Part shown: piece by piece, positions 44,667-54,094 of the stretch
Numbering within the stretch: position 1 is the first letter of the stretch
Layout of the letters: each line of letters starts with the position of its first letter
DNA from: Flavicella marina
GTDB lineage: Bacteria; Bacteroidota; Bacteroidia; Flavobacteriales; Flavobacteriaceae
DNA: 64,000 nt
Direction of reading: 5' to 3'
Assembly: GCF_009193215.1 (NCBI RefSeq)
Contig: NZ_VYVA01000001.1
Coordinates: 744,001-808,000 of the forward strand
Notes under the pieces: generated by a model
Seen by the model: only the letters and a program-made list of their open reading frames with translations
Databases searched by the model: none
What the model was told of the DNA's origin: nothing
Made by a program: the position numbers and the translations under genes

Positions 44667-47600
44667 ATGAGATTTTTAGTTGTATACCTATCCCTAATTT
44701 TTATTGCAAGTTGTACTAATAAAAAAGAAATTCTTGGCAAAGAAAAAAACACAGAACTATTTACCAAAATAGCCGCTGACCACTCGAAAATCCTATTCAA
44801 AAACGAGGTAAAAGAAGCGTTATCGTTTAATTTTTTAAACTATCCTTATATCTATAACGGTGGTGGTGTGGCAATTATTGATTTTAACAACGATGGGCTA
44901 GAGGACATCTATTTTACTTCAAACCAAAAGTCAAACAAACTATACCTAAATAAAGGCAACCTAGTCTTTGAAGATGTAACACATAAAGCAAATGTAAGAG
45001 ACAATGATGGTTGGACTACCGGTGTAACTATTGTCGATATCAATCAAGATAATTGGCCAGATATCTATGTGTGTAAATCTGGAGAATTAAGAAACCCCAA
45101 TAATCGCAAAAACAAACTATTCATCAATCAAAAAAACGGCACTTTCAAAGAAGACGCTGAACGTTATGGAATAGCCCATCAAGGCTTTTCTACTCAGGCA
45201 TATTTTTTCGATGCAGATGTAGATGGAGATCTCGATTTGTATTTAGTCAACCATCGCCCTGATTTTAGAAATAATAGCCACATCGAAACACATGTACCGA
45301 CTATTATAGAAATGTCAGATCAATTGTTTATCAACAAAAATGGAACATTTGAAAACCACACAAAACAATCAGGAATCCAAAACAGTGCTTGGGGGTTAAG
45401 TGCTGTAATAGGAGATTTTAATGGAGACAATTACCCAGATATTTATGTCGCTAACGACTTTCTACAACCAGATTATTTATATATCAACAATCAAAAAGGT
45501 GGATTTTCTGAAGAAGCAGAAAAATATTTCAAACATATCTCTTCAAACAGTATGGGTTCTGATTATGCCGATTTCAACAACGACTTGTTACCTGACTTAA
45601 TAGTTCTAGACATGATGGCGTCGGACCATGTTCGAAGTAAAAAAAACATGGCGACGATGAGTACAAAAAACTTCAATGACATGGTAGCTGCTGGTTACCA
45701 GCATCAATACATGGAAAATACCCTACAATTAAACAGAGGTGAAAAAACATTTAGTGATGTCGGACAACTTGCAGGTATTTCTAAAACTGATTGGAGTTGG
45801 GCACCTTTGATCGCAGATTTCAACAATGATGGACACAAAGATATTTTTGTTACCAATGGTATTGAAAAAGACCTCTCTAATCAAGATTTCAGACAACAGT
45901 TACAATCAAACATTCAACATAAAAAAAAGGTAACATTAGAAGAAGCGATCGGAATGATGCCTTCTGAAAAACTTCACAACCATTTATTTATCAATAAAAA
46001 AGACATGACATTTATAGATGGTTCAATAAAATCTGGCTTGGATGAAAAAATAAATTCGAATGGAGCTGCTTATGCAGATTTAGACAACGATGGTGACCTA
46101 GATTTAATTATCAACAACCAATCAGATTTGGCATATATCTACAAAAACAATAGTCAAAGCAATTATCTAAAAATCAAACTTGAGGGACCAAAAACCAACA
46201 TCCATGGTATTGGGGCGCAACTTATCTTATTTACTTCGAACGGAAAACAATTACAGATACAGCAACCTACTCGAGGTTTTCAATCAAGTGTGAGTCATCA
46301 TGTACATTTTGGTATCGACAACTTAAAAAAAATTGATAGCCTTCAAATTATTTGGCCTAACAAAACACTACAAACTTATTACAATCCAAAAATCAACAAC
46401 ACCTTAGTTTGCACCTATAAAAAAACGCATAAATCCAAACTCAATTTAAATAAAAAAAATGCTTTTGAATCAATTCCAGCATTAGAATTCGGTATTGATT
46501 ACAAGCACTATGATAGTGAATTCAACGATTTTAAATTGCAATTACTACTTCCTCAAAAACAATCTACTCAAAGCAAACCTATCGCCATAGGTGATGTAAA
46601 CAACGATGGCTTAGAAGATGTTTTTTTAGGAAATGGATTTGGAGAAACACCGCAACTTTATATTCAAAAAAACAATGGTAAATTTATTCAAAAGAAGAGT
46701 GATAGCTTTTTAATTGACTCAAAATACGAAGACCAAGACGCTACTTTTTTTGATGCTGATAACGATGGTGATTTAGATCTTTATGTAACCAGCGGTGGAT
46801 ACGAACTTGCTGAAAAAGCTCCTTTACTTCAAGACCGACTTTACATAAACAATGGAAAAGGAAATTTTTCGAAAGGAAAACTTCCAAAACTCCTGGCGTC
46901 AACCAAATCAATTGCAGTAGCCGACATTGATGGAGATAAGGATTTAGACGTATTTGTCGGAGGTAGGCTTATACCTGGAAAATATCCCGTAAGTCCTCAA
47001 TCCTATTTACTAGAAAACAACAGTGGAACATTTGCTGTAAAACATATCGCAAACGATTTGAAATATTTTGGTATGATCAATGAAGGTATTTTTAGTGACT
47101 TTGACAACGACGGTGATAAAGATTTGATTTTGGCGGCTGAGTGGAAACCCATTAGTATTTTTGAAAACAACAATGGCGAATTTTCATATGTAAAAAACGA
47201 CACTTTAGAAAAAGCCATTGGTTGGTTTCAAACCGTAAAAGCCTTCGATTATGATGCAGATGGAGACGATGATTATTTTATTGGCAATTTTGGCTTGAAT
47301 AATAAGTTTCATCCAAGTGACGAAAAACCGCTACATATTTATGCAGATTATTTAGATTCAAATAATACTTTCGACATTGTATTGAGTAAAAAATCGAAAG
47401 GAAATCTTGTTCCAGTTCGCGGAAAACAATGTTCAACACAACAAACACCATTTCTAAAAAACAAAATCAAAACTTTTGATCAATTCGCAAACGCATCACT
47501 CGAACAAATCTATGGAAGTGAAAAATTGAACAAAGCGCTTCAGCTTGAAGTAAATACCTTTGAATCTTTTCTACTTGAAAACAAAGGTTCTAATAATTTT

Positions 47601-47906
47601 AAAAGAATCGCATTGCCAAAAGTAGCTCAAATGGGACCAACTTTAGATTTCACAGAGATCAACAACGAACTCATTGGTGTTGGTAATTGTTATGAAGCCG
47701 AGGTAGAAACGATTCGATACGACGCTTCAAAAGGATTTGTTCTTGCTTTTGACAACAGTTCAGTAACAGCAAATCATCAACGCTACTTTAAAAATTCTAA
47801 AAATGCAAAAGCCGTTAAAAAAATAACCATACAGAATGAGGTTTATGTAATTGTTTTTAACAATAACAACAGGTTAGAATTTTACAGATGGGATACTAAA
47901 AAATAA
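44667..47906 (+). CDS. FG-GAP/VCBS repeat lipoprotein with ASPIC/UnbV domain (CRTAC1-like)
   Basis: 1079 residues. The lipoprotein signal ends IFIASC. At least nine calcium-binding FG-GAP-type repeats are visible as DxNxDGxxD motifs (IDFNNDGLEDIY, VDINQDNWPDIY, DADVDGDLDLY, GDFNGDNYPDIY, ADFNNDGHKDIF, ADLDNDGDLDLI, GDVNNDGLEDVF, DADNDGDLDLY, SDFDNDGDKDLI). Between the two halves lies an ASPIC/UnbV domain (about 510-580, HGIGAQLILF; FGIDNLKKIDSLQIIWP). It forms beta-propellers on the cell surface and often accompanies SusCD loci. It is convergent with the GH20 gene and probably serves glycan binding (inference). Confidence 0.9.
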   Translation: MRFLVVYLSLIFIASCTNKKEILGKEKNTELFTKIAADHSKILFKNEVKEALSFNFLNYPYIYNGGGVAIIDFNNDGLEDIYFTSNQKSNKLYLNKGNLVFEDVTHKANVRDNDGWTTGVTIVDINQDNWPDIYVCKSGELRNPNNRKNKLFINQKNGTFKEDAERYGIAHQGFSTQAYFFDADVDGDLDLYLVNHRPDFRNNSHIETHVPTIIEMSDQLFINKNGTFENHTKQSGIQNSAWGLSAVIGDFNGDNYPDIYVANDFLQPDYLYINNQKGGFSEEAEKYFKHISSNSMGSDYADFNNDLLPDLIVLDMMASDHVRSKKNMATMSTKNFNDMVAAGYQHQYMENTLQLNRGEKTFSDVGQLAGISKTDWSWAPLIADFNNDGHKDIFVTNGIEKDLSNQDFRQQLQSNIQHKKKVTLEEAIGMMPSEKLHNHLFINKKDMTFIDGSIKSGLDEKINSNGAAYADLDNDGDLDLIINNQSDLAYIYKNNSQSNYLKIKLEGPKTNIHGIGAQLILFTSNGKQLQIQQPTRGFQSSVSHHVHFGIDNLKKIDSLQIIWPNKTLQTYYNPKINNTLVCTYKKTHKSKLNLNKKNAFESIPALEFGIDYKHYDSEFNDFKLQLLLPQKQSTQSKPIAIGDVNNDGLEDVFLGNGFGETPQLYIQKNNGKFIQKKSDSFLIDSKYEDQDATFFDADNDGDLDLYVTSGGYELAEKAPLLQDRLYINNGKGNFSKGKLPKLLASTKSIAVADIDGDKDLDVFVGGRLIPGKYPVSPQSYLLENNSGTFAVKHIANDLKYFGMINEGIFSDFDNDGDKDLILAAEWKPISIFENNNGEFSYVKNDTLEKAIGWFQTVKAFDYDADGDDDYFIGNFGLNNKFHPSDEKPLHIYADYLDSNNTFDIVLSKKSKGNLVPVRGKQCSTQQTPFLKNKIKTFDQFANASLEQIYGSEKLNKALQLEVNTFESFLLENKGSNNFKRIALPKVAQMGPTLDFTEINNELIGVGNCYEAEVETIRYDASKGFVLAFDNSSVTANHQRYFKNSKNAKAVKKITIQNEVYVIVFNNNNRLEFYRWDTKK

Positions 47907-47939
47907 ATCCCAAACAGAAAATATATTTCCATTTGGGAT
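47907..47939. terminator. Convergent-gene hairpin
   Basis: ATCCCAAA (47907-47914) pairs with TTTGGGAT (47932-47939), with inner GAAA/TTTC pairing. It lies between the convergent FG-GAP and GH20 genes. Flanking T-runs are weak. Confidence 0.5.
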
Positions 47940-47970
47940 ATCGAAACTAAAATCTAACTCAACTAAAATT

Positions 47971-50040
47971 CTATTTATTCTCTATAGGCTGTATTTCTTT
48001 CATTTGAGAAACAAACTCTGCTAATACAACTAAATCTTCTACGATAGCAAATTCTACATCTACTTCATTTGCTTCTTGCATTCGCACTAAAGCAGCTCTC
48101 AAAACATCTTTATCTTGAACATTGAATGTATTCGTAGTTATTGCAGCTAACAACACTTTTGAAACCGTAGTCAAGTTTTGATACAATGGTGCAATCGAAT
48201 TTAATTTTGGATTTTTATTCAATGATAAAAACGCCTCATTTTGAACAATCCATACATGTAAAATTTTCGATAATTCTTCAGTATTTGAATTATCAGATAC
48301 ATAATTCGCAACTGCTCTTTTAAATTTTCTTTTATCCGCAGCATCAGCAACACAAGCGTCTGCAAATAAGGTAAACGGAGAATACATTTGATACTCAACT
48401 CCATCTTTATTTCTCGTATAACCTTTCAATGGTTCACAAATATTCGACAGTACTTTTAACGAATAGATTGACTGGTTATTCGTAATATTTCTAAGAACCA
48501 CGTCACGGTTAGAAATATGTTTCAAACCAAGTTCTTCCAATTGGTAACTGATAATCCCTAATCTTCTATGCATGCTTTCCATATCTACAATATTTTTAGG
48601 CGACCAAAATCTTTCGGAAATTGCAGCAGTTCTAGGCCAAATTCTAGAATCTATTGAATTAGGAGTTACCAATTCACTCCACATCGTTGCTTCACCTCCT
48701 AGAATTCTATTTTTTTCTTCTTCAGTTAATGCCACTTCAGGCATCGGATCTACAGCATAATGATCTTCTACAGAATACATCAAGTCAATATAATACCCAT
48801 TAGACAAAATTGCTTGGTTTTTATTCTTTACTGCATCTACCAAAGATTGTTTTGCCGGTACACCTTCGTTTACACCTCTCCAAGAATGTATAATTGCAGA
48901 AGTTGGTATTATAGGTGTCAAAATTTCTTCCCAACCAATCATTACTTTATCACTTTTCGCAAGTATTTTCTGCAATTTGATATTGAAATATGTTTGTAAA
49001 TCATGATTTGATTTCAAATCATTTTTAAGCATAAACTCTTGAATATCTTCATTTTCATCCCAATCTTTTCCTTCGTTTTCATCACCACCAATATGAACAT
49101 AAGGACTTGGAAACAACGTAGCTAATTCAGCAAATATATCTGCAAGTAGCTTATAAGTTTTTTTATTGGTTGGATCTAAAGTTGGATCGAAAATCCCTGC
49201 ATTTCGCTCGATACTATTTTCTCTATCAATGCTGCTCAACTCTGGATATGCAGTTAACAAAGCAGAAGCATGACCCGGTACATCAATTTCAGGAACAACT
49301 TGAATACCTCTATCCGAAGCATAAGCTACAACCTCTTTAATTTGAGCTTGTGTGTAATAATTACCGTCTGATCCTAACGAAGTTAGTTTTGGGTGTTTTA
49401 ATATTTCAACACGGAAACCCTGATCATCAGACAAGTGCCAATGAAATAAGTTCATTTTTACTGCCGCCATAGCATCTAAATTTCTTTTGATTACCTCAAC
49501 TGGCTGAAAATGTCTTGAAACATCAATCATCAATCCTCTCCAAGGAAAACGCGGTGCATCTTCAACAACCACTACAGGAAAATAAAAATTACTCGCAGTA
49601 GTTGATTGCAATTGAAGCAAGGTCTCTAAACCATGCATGGCTCCAAGATCTGTAATCGCTTTTAATATAATTTCACTTTCACTTACTTTTAATTCGTAGG
49701 ATTCGTCTTCATGAAGTTGAATTTTACCCGGACGTTCGATATTAATTTTTAAAATAGCATTTTTAGAAAAGTTTGTGTTTTTAGAAATCATTCCCTGATT
49801 GAAAAACAAACCAGTTCTTCCATCTAAACGTCTTAAAAAACGATTAGAATACTCATAAATACGTGTATCAAACTCTCCAGTAATTGAAAGAGAAAAATCT
49901 TTTGTCAATAGAAGACGACCTTCCCCAAGTGCTACTTTTTGTGGCCAAGGCATCAAGTTTAATTCATCACCCACATTTTGAGCGATTGAATTAAAATGAC
50001 AGCACATCGCCAACAATAGTATGTATACTGATTTTTTCAT
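47971..50040 (-). CDS. Beta-N-acetylhexosaminidase (GH20)
   Basis: 689 residues with a Sec signal peptide (CHFNSIAQN). The GH20b N-terminal domain precedes the TIM barrel, which starts near RGLMIDVSRHFQP. Sugar-binding motifs are FHWHLSDDQGFR near 195 and VPEIDVPGHASA near 255. The catalytic pair is Asp320-Glu321 in VHIGGDENEG; a later Trp is in IGWEEILTP. It releases GlcNAc (or GalNAc) from chito-oligosaccharides in the periplasm or at the cell surface. It is the last gene of the susCD-nagB operon and begins three bases after the small lipoprotein gene. Confidence 0.96.
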   Translation of the reverse strand: MKKSVYILLLAMCCHFNSIAQNVGDELNLMPWPQKVALGEGRLLLTKDFSLSITGEFDTRIYEYSNRFLRRLDGRTGLFFNQGMISKNTNFSKNAILKINIERPGKIQLHEDESYELKVSESEIILKAITDLGAMHGLETLLQLQSTTASNFYFPVVVVEDAPRFPWRGLMIDVSRHFQPVEVIKRNLDAMAAVKMNLFHWHLSDDQGFRVEILKHPKLTSLGSDGNYYTQAQIKEVVAYASDRGIQVVPEIDVPGHASALLTAYPELSSIDRENSIERNAGIFDPTLDPTNKKTYKLLADIFAELATLFPSPYVHIGGDENEGKDWDENEDIQEFMLKNDLKSNHDLQTYFNIKLQKILAKSDKVMIGWEEILTPIIPTSAIIHSWRGVNEGVPAKQSLVDAVKNKNQAILSNGYYIDLMYSVEDHYAVDPMPEVALTEEEKNRILGGEATMWSELVTPNSIDSRIWPRTAAISERFWSPKNIVDMESMHRRLGIISYQLEELGLKHISNRDVVLRNITNNQSIYSLKVLSNICEPLKGYTRNKDGVEYQMYSPFTLFADACVADAADKRKFKRAVANYVSDNSNTEELSKILHVWIVQNEAFLSLNKNPKLNSIAPLYQNLTTVSKVLLAAITTNTFNVQDKDVLRAALVRMQEANEVDVEFAIVEDLVVLAEFVSQMKEIQPIENK

Positions 50041-50043
50041 TGT

Positions 50044-50487
50044 TTAGTTTTTGGTTCGAATGTAAGTCTCGATTATTTTTTGATCGATTCCCAATTCTTC
50101 ATTTTTTTCATAACCGCTTTGAACAAGTGTGTCACCGACAATCGAAATTTGAAATGAAAACTCTTTTCCTTCCCAACTTCTTCCTGTACAAAACTCTAGA
50201 TATTCGTTGTAATTTTTACCATCATATCTATATGCTCCACCTCCGGCAATAAAGATTGCATTAGTGTCTTTCCCTTTATTCAAATCATGTCTTAAAAAAG
50301 AAAAATGTGTTTCATTGATAATTTTTATCAATCGTTGCCCTTCTGTGTAATCTGTAATCACAGTATCATTTCTTTTGATGATTTTTCCGGTTTGCAACTC
50401 CCAGCTACCCTGAATTTTATTTAATTCCTGATTCTTAGAACAGGATAAAACAACCGGTATCAAAACTATGAGCCATAAAAATCGCAT
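50044..50487 (-). CDS. Small lipoprotein, lipocalin-like (DUF4488-like)
   Basis: 147 residues. The lipoprotein signal ends VLSC (Cys16). The start IQGSWELQTG and the strands GGGAYRYDGKNYNEYLEF, EFSFQISIVGDTLVQSG suggest a lipocalin-type barrel; similar Bacteroidota domains are called DUF4488 or lipocalin-like. Its ATG overlaps the NagB-PIG-L stop (TGATG), so expression is coupled. A ligand-binding or chaperone role in amino-sugar use is a guess from context. Confidence 0.75.
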   Translation of the reverse strand: MRFLWLIVLIPVVLSCSKNQELNKIQGSWELQTGKIIKRNDTVITDYTEGQRLIKIINETHFSFLRHDLNKGKDTNAIFIAGGGAYRYDGKNYNEYLEFCTGRSWEGKEFSFQISIVGDTLVQSGYEKNEELGIDQKIIETYIRTKN

Positions 50488-52403
50488 CAGAAATGATATC
50501 TTTTAAAAGCTTCGATAGCAGCATAATCTGCAAGACCTAATTGATTGTATTTATTTGCTGTTAGTCTATTTCTATCCTCAACACGCACCCAAAATTCTCT
50601 AGAATCATTCCCTTGAAACATCACCCCATCTTTTTGAGATTGATGAAAGAAAATTGCATGTCTTTTTTTCAATACTTGATCTGGGCTCATCGGCACTGCC
50701 ATTTCAATTTCGTAAGTTTCCCATTCATGCCAAGCTCCTCGGTATAACCAAACCCAACAATCATCCATGAATTTTTGAGGTTTGAGTATATCTAGCGCAG
50801 CAAATATGGCATCTAAACAAACTTTATGCGTACCATGAGGATCTGCCAAATCCCCTGCTGCATATATTTGATGTGGTTTAATTTCGGTAATCAAATCTGC
50901 TACTATTTGAATATCAGCATCAGAAATATCATCTTTTTTCACCTTTCCTGTTTCATAAAAAGGTAAGTCTAAAAAGTGTACATTTTCATCAGGCAAACTC
51001 ATATAACGGGTAGCTGCTAAAGATTCTCCTCGACGAATCATCCCTTTAAGTTTTCTAGTTTCAGGACTATCAACACTAAACGGTTTTTTGTTTTGAATGT
51101 CTTTAATAATTCCCTTCATCAAATTAGATTCAACATTCATGTACCCCGTAACCTCAGCAAATTTCAAGGCTTCATCATCAGACACAGCAATATTTCCAGA
51201 AGTTTGGTATGCAATATGCACTTCATGTCCTTGTTCTACCAATCGATCAAACGTACCTCCCATAGAAATTACATCATCATCGGGGTGTGGACTAAATATA
51301 ATCACTCGTTTTTTCTCTGGTGTAGCTCTCTCAGGGCGTTTTGTATCATCAGAATTAGGTTTTCCACCAGGCCAACCTGTAATCGTGTTTTGTAGCGCAT
51401 TGAACATTTCAATATTCAACTCATAAGCACTACCTTTTTCAGCAATCAAGCTAGACATACCGTTGTCGTTATAGTCCTTATCAGTTAATTTTAAAATAGA
51501 TTTATCTAACAATTCACTCAGCCATACAATCGCTTTTTTCTTCAAGTCTTCCGTCCAAATACACGAAGCAACTAACCACGGTGTTTTAATTCTTGTCAAC
51601 TCAGACGATGCCTCATCATCCATCACAAAAGTTACATTTTCTACTCCTTGCAAATAAGTCGCTGGTACAGACGCTGTAATTCCTCCTTCAATAGTTTTCT
51701 TTAAAATTTCAGCCTTAGAAATACCCCATGCCAATAAAACAATTCGTTTGGCTTTGGTAATGGTACCAATACCCATAGTAATCGCTTTTCTAGGCACATT
51801 GTCAATGCCCAAAAATGAGGGAGCTGCATCACCTCGCGTCATGGTGTCTAGGGTAATTGTTCTAGTTCCCGAATTGTAATGAGACCCAGGCTCGTTGAAC
51901 CCAATATGTCCAGTTCTACCAATACCTAACAATTGAAAATCAACACCACCTAATTCTTTTATTTTCAATTCATAATCGATACAATATTGATGCAAATCAG
52001 TTCCTTCTAAAGATCCATCAGGAATATTAATATTCTCTGGTAAAATATCTACATGCTTGAATAAATATTCGTGCATGAAATAATGATAACTCTGAATATT
52101 TTCTTTGTCCATCGGATAATACTCATCTAAATTAAATGAGATTACATTTTCGAAACTCAAACCTTCTTCTCTATGTAGACGAATTAGTTCTTCGTATACT
52201 TTTACTGGAGAGGATCCGGTAGCCAAACCAAGGATACATGGTTTGTTTTCTTTTGCCTTTACTCTAATAAGTGTAGCTATTTCATTCGCAACTTCGATAG
52301 AAGCCTCTTTAGAATTAGAAAACACAACATTGTGAATTTTTTCGAAACGGGTTTCTTCAAATTTCCCTGCTGGACTATAAGCTATTTTATTTTTTTGTGA
52401 CAT
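50487..52403 (-). CDS. nagB: Glucosamine-6-phosphate deaminase fused to a PIG-L/LmbE deacetylase domain
   Basis: 638 residues. Residues about 20-290 are NagB: LGLATGSSPVKVYEEL, ISFNLDEYYPM and GIGRTGHIGFNEPGS; the residue before Gly-His is Thr where E. coli has Asp141. Residues about 365-560 are a PIG-L metal-dependent deacetylase: IIFSPHPDDDVISMGG (His/Asp zinc ligands) and GDLADPHGTHKVCLDA (zinc His). This fusion is common in Bacteroidota. NagB makes fructose-6-phosphate and ammonia; the second domain may remove the acetyl group first, which would explain the absence of nagA here (inference). It is cytoplasmic and third in the susCD operon. Confidence 0.93.
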   Translation of the reverse strand: MSQKNKIAYSPAGKFEETRFEKIHNVVFSNSKEASIEVANEIATLIRVKAKENKPCILGLATGSSPVKVYEELIRLHREEGLSFENVISFNLDEYYPMDKENIQSYHYFMHEYLFKHVDILPENINIPDGSLEGTDLHQYCIDYELKIKELGGVDFQLLGIGRTGHIGFNEPGSHYNSGTRTITLDTMTRGDAAPSFLGIDNVPRKAITMGIGTITKAKRIVLLAWGISKAEILKKTIEGGITASVPATYLQGVENVTFVMDDEASSELTRIKTPWLVASCIWTEDLKKKAIVWLSELLDKSILKLTDKDYNDNGMSSLIAEKGSAYELNIEMFNALQNTITGWPGGKPNSDDTKRPERATPEKKRVIIFSPHPDDDVISMGGTFDRLVEQGHEVHIAYQTSGNIAVSDDEALKFAEVTGYMNVESNLMKGIIKDIQNKKPFSVDSPETRKLKGMIRRGESLAATRYMSLPDENVHFLDLPFYETGKVKKDDISDADIQIVADLITEIKPHQIYAAGDLADPHGTHKVCLDAIFAALDILKPQKFMDDCWVWLYRGAWHEWETYEIEMAVPMSPDQVLKKRHAIFFHQSQKDGVMFQGNDSREFWVRVEDRNRLTANKYNQLGLADYAAIEAFKRYHF

Positions 52404-52443
52404 CTTAATTTGTTTAGCTTGCTATACTCAATACTTGTTTGGA

Positions 52444-52472
52444 AAACTGGGAGCTATAGATACTCCCAGTTT
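52444..52472 (-). terminator. Attenuator-like hairpin between susD and nagB
   Basis: AAACTGGGAG (52444-52453) pairs with CTCCCAGTTT (52463-52472). On the minus strand it follows susD and is trailed by TTTTCC only. It may lower nagB/GH20 expression relative to susCD or stabilise the susCD message. Confidence 0.55.
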
Positions 52473-52515
52473 GTGACCAATCTATACTAACTCAAATAAC
52501 TTCTAGTTATTCATT

Positions 52516-54090
52516 TTAAAAGTTGCTTCCTGCAACATCCCACCAAAGACGTGTACCTCCAGTATCAGGTCCTCCTAAGTACCCAATAGCTATATCTACG
52601 TTTGCTCCGTTGGTATTTCTTTCACTTTCTACGAAATTGATTCTTCTAATTTGAATATTCGTATCAATGGTTCCACCACTATTGTTAATCATTACCGGAT
52701 AAATACGTGGGTAACCAGTTCTTCTAAATTCAGACCAAGCCTCTTGCCCATCAGGAAACATTGCGATCCATTTTTGTGTAATAATTTGCTCTAATTGCTC
52801 TTCTTGCGTACCTGCTGCGTTGTAGGCAATTTTTACATCACTACCATAGGCAATATCGTTGGCATTATTCAACGCATCAACAAAATCTGCAGGTGTGCTT
52901 GTATTGTCAGCCAAATAGGTCGCCACATCTGAAACACCGTGTTGTGTAAAAGAAGCTGTAACACCATTTTCGTAATGAGTTGCAGCAGTACCAGCACCAG
53001 ACCAACCTCTTAAAGCGGCCTCTGCTTGTAAAAAGTCGACCTCAGCAGCAGTCATCCATTGCATTGTCTCACCGTCTACTACTGATCCTATTGAAGAATG
53101 CCCCACATACTGTGTTTTTGCTTCAATTTCTATTCCCATTCGAATACCTTTATAGGCACCTGCTAGTGTTGGGTCTTCAGAAATATTGAAGTATTTCTCA
53201 ATTCTACCATCATTGTACCCTGTTAAAATAGATTCCATTTCAGCTCCCATTCTAATATCTCCCCAAGAACCGCTAATTACAGTTAATGGATGTGCAAATC
53301 CAGTATTGATAAACATATCTTGCTCTAAGAAACCAGCATTGCTTGCCAAACTAAGTTCTCCTTGTGTTTTTGCCAACGTAGGATTTACTTTAACGATACG
53401 TAAAGCCAATCGCAATCGTAATGAATTTGCAAATGCTCTCCATAATGAGATATCACCTTCTAATGAAGACATATCAAATGGTATAAACTGCTCGTCTGTA
53501 GTATAAGACTCTAAAATCGAAATTGCCGCTTCAAGATCTGCGAAGAATGCTGTATAGGCAACATCTTGAGAATCGTATTCACCCGTTGTTGCAAAATCGT
53601 CGTATTTCGTATAACGGATCGGACCGTATACATCAGAAACTCTATGCATCCCCGTAACTCGAATGATATTTGCTAACTGAACAAATTTTTCACCTGTTGG
53701 GTCTCCACCATTATTAACAGCATTCTTAATATCTAAAACAAATGGCATAATATTTCCATAAGCATCAGACCATGGGAAACCATTCCAACCGTCTACCAAA
53801 GCATAAGTCATGTTATTCACATTTCCAGCAAATGGTGTTGGTGGCGTCATATAACCAGAATACACATCTCCATTTAAGTTTTGTTGTAATTGAAAGTTCC
53901 AAGCTGGTGTAACGTTCATTACGTTTAAAAACATTGGAGTAAAAGACCCTCCGATATGGTTATTCATTTGAGTTAAACTCTCATTTGAAACCCCAGCTGG
54001 ATTCGTATTGATATTTTCAAAATCGCTTGTACAATTCGCCAAACTAAGGGCTAATACAGAAGCTAAAGTATATTTATATAATTTTTTCAT
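52516..54090 (-). CDS. SusD/RagB family lipoprotein (SusD-like 2)
   Basis: 524 residues. The lipoprotein signal ends SLANC (Cys20), followed by TSDFENINTNPAG, the usual opening of the SusD-like-2 group. TPR-type helices such as WNGFPWSDAYGNIMPFV and YNDFATTG-like segments are visible, and the C-terminal third carries MFPDGQEAWSEFRRTGYPRIYP, a hallmark of this group. It forms the lid of the SusC transporter on the cell surface and binds glycan. The gene is four bases downstream of susC. The ligand is most likely GlcNAc oligomers, judged from neighbours. Confidence 0.94.
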   Translation of the reverse strand: MKKLYKYTLASVLALSLANCTSDFENINTNPAGVSNESLTQMNNHIGGSFTPMFLNVMNVTPAWNFQLQQNLNGDVYSGYMTPPTPFAGNVNNMTYALVDGWNGFPWSDAYGNIMPFVLDIKNAVNNGGDPTGEKFVQLANIIRVTGMHRVSDVYGPIRYTKYDDFATTGEYDSQDVAYTAFFADLEAAISILESYTTDEQFIPFDMSSLEGDISLWRAFANSLRLRLALRIVKVNPTLAKTQGELSLASNAGFLEQDMFINTGFAHPLTVISGSWGDIRMGAEMESILTGYNDGRIEKYFNISEDPTLAGAYKGIRMGIEIEAKTQYVGHSSIGSVVDGETMQWMTAAEVDFLQAEAALRGWSGAGTAATHYENGVTASFTQHGVSDVATYLADNTSTPADFVDALNNANDIAYGSDVKIAYNAAGTQEEQLEQIITQKWIAMFPDGQEAWSEFRRTGYPRIYPVMINNSGGTIDTNIQIRRINFVESERNTNGANVDIAIGYLGGPDTGGTRLWWDVAGSNF

Positions 54091-54094
54091 CGTC

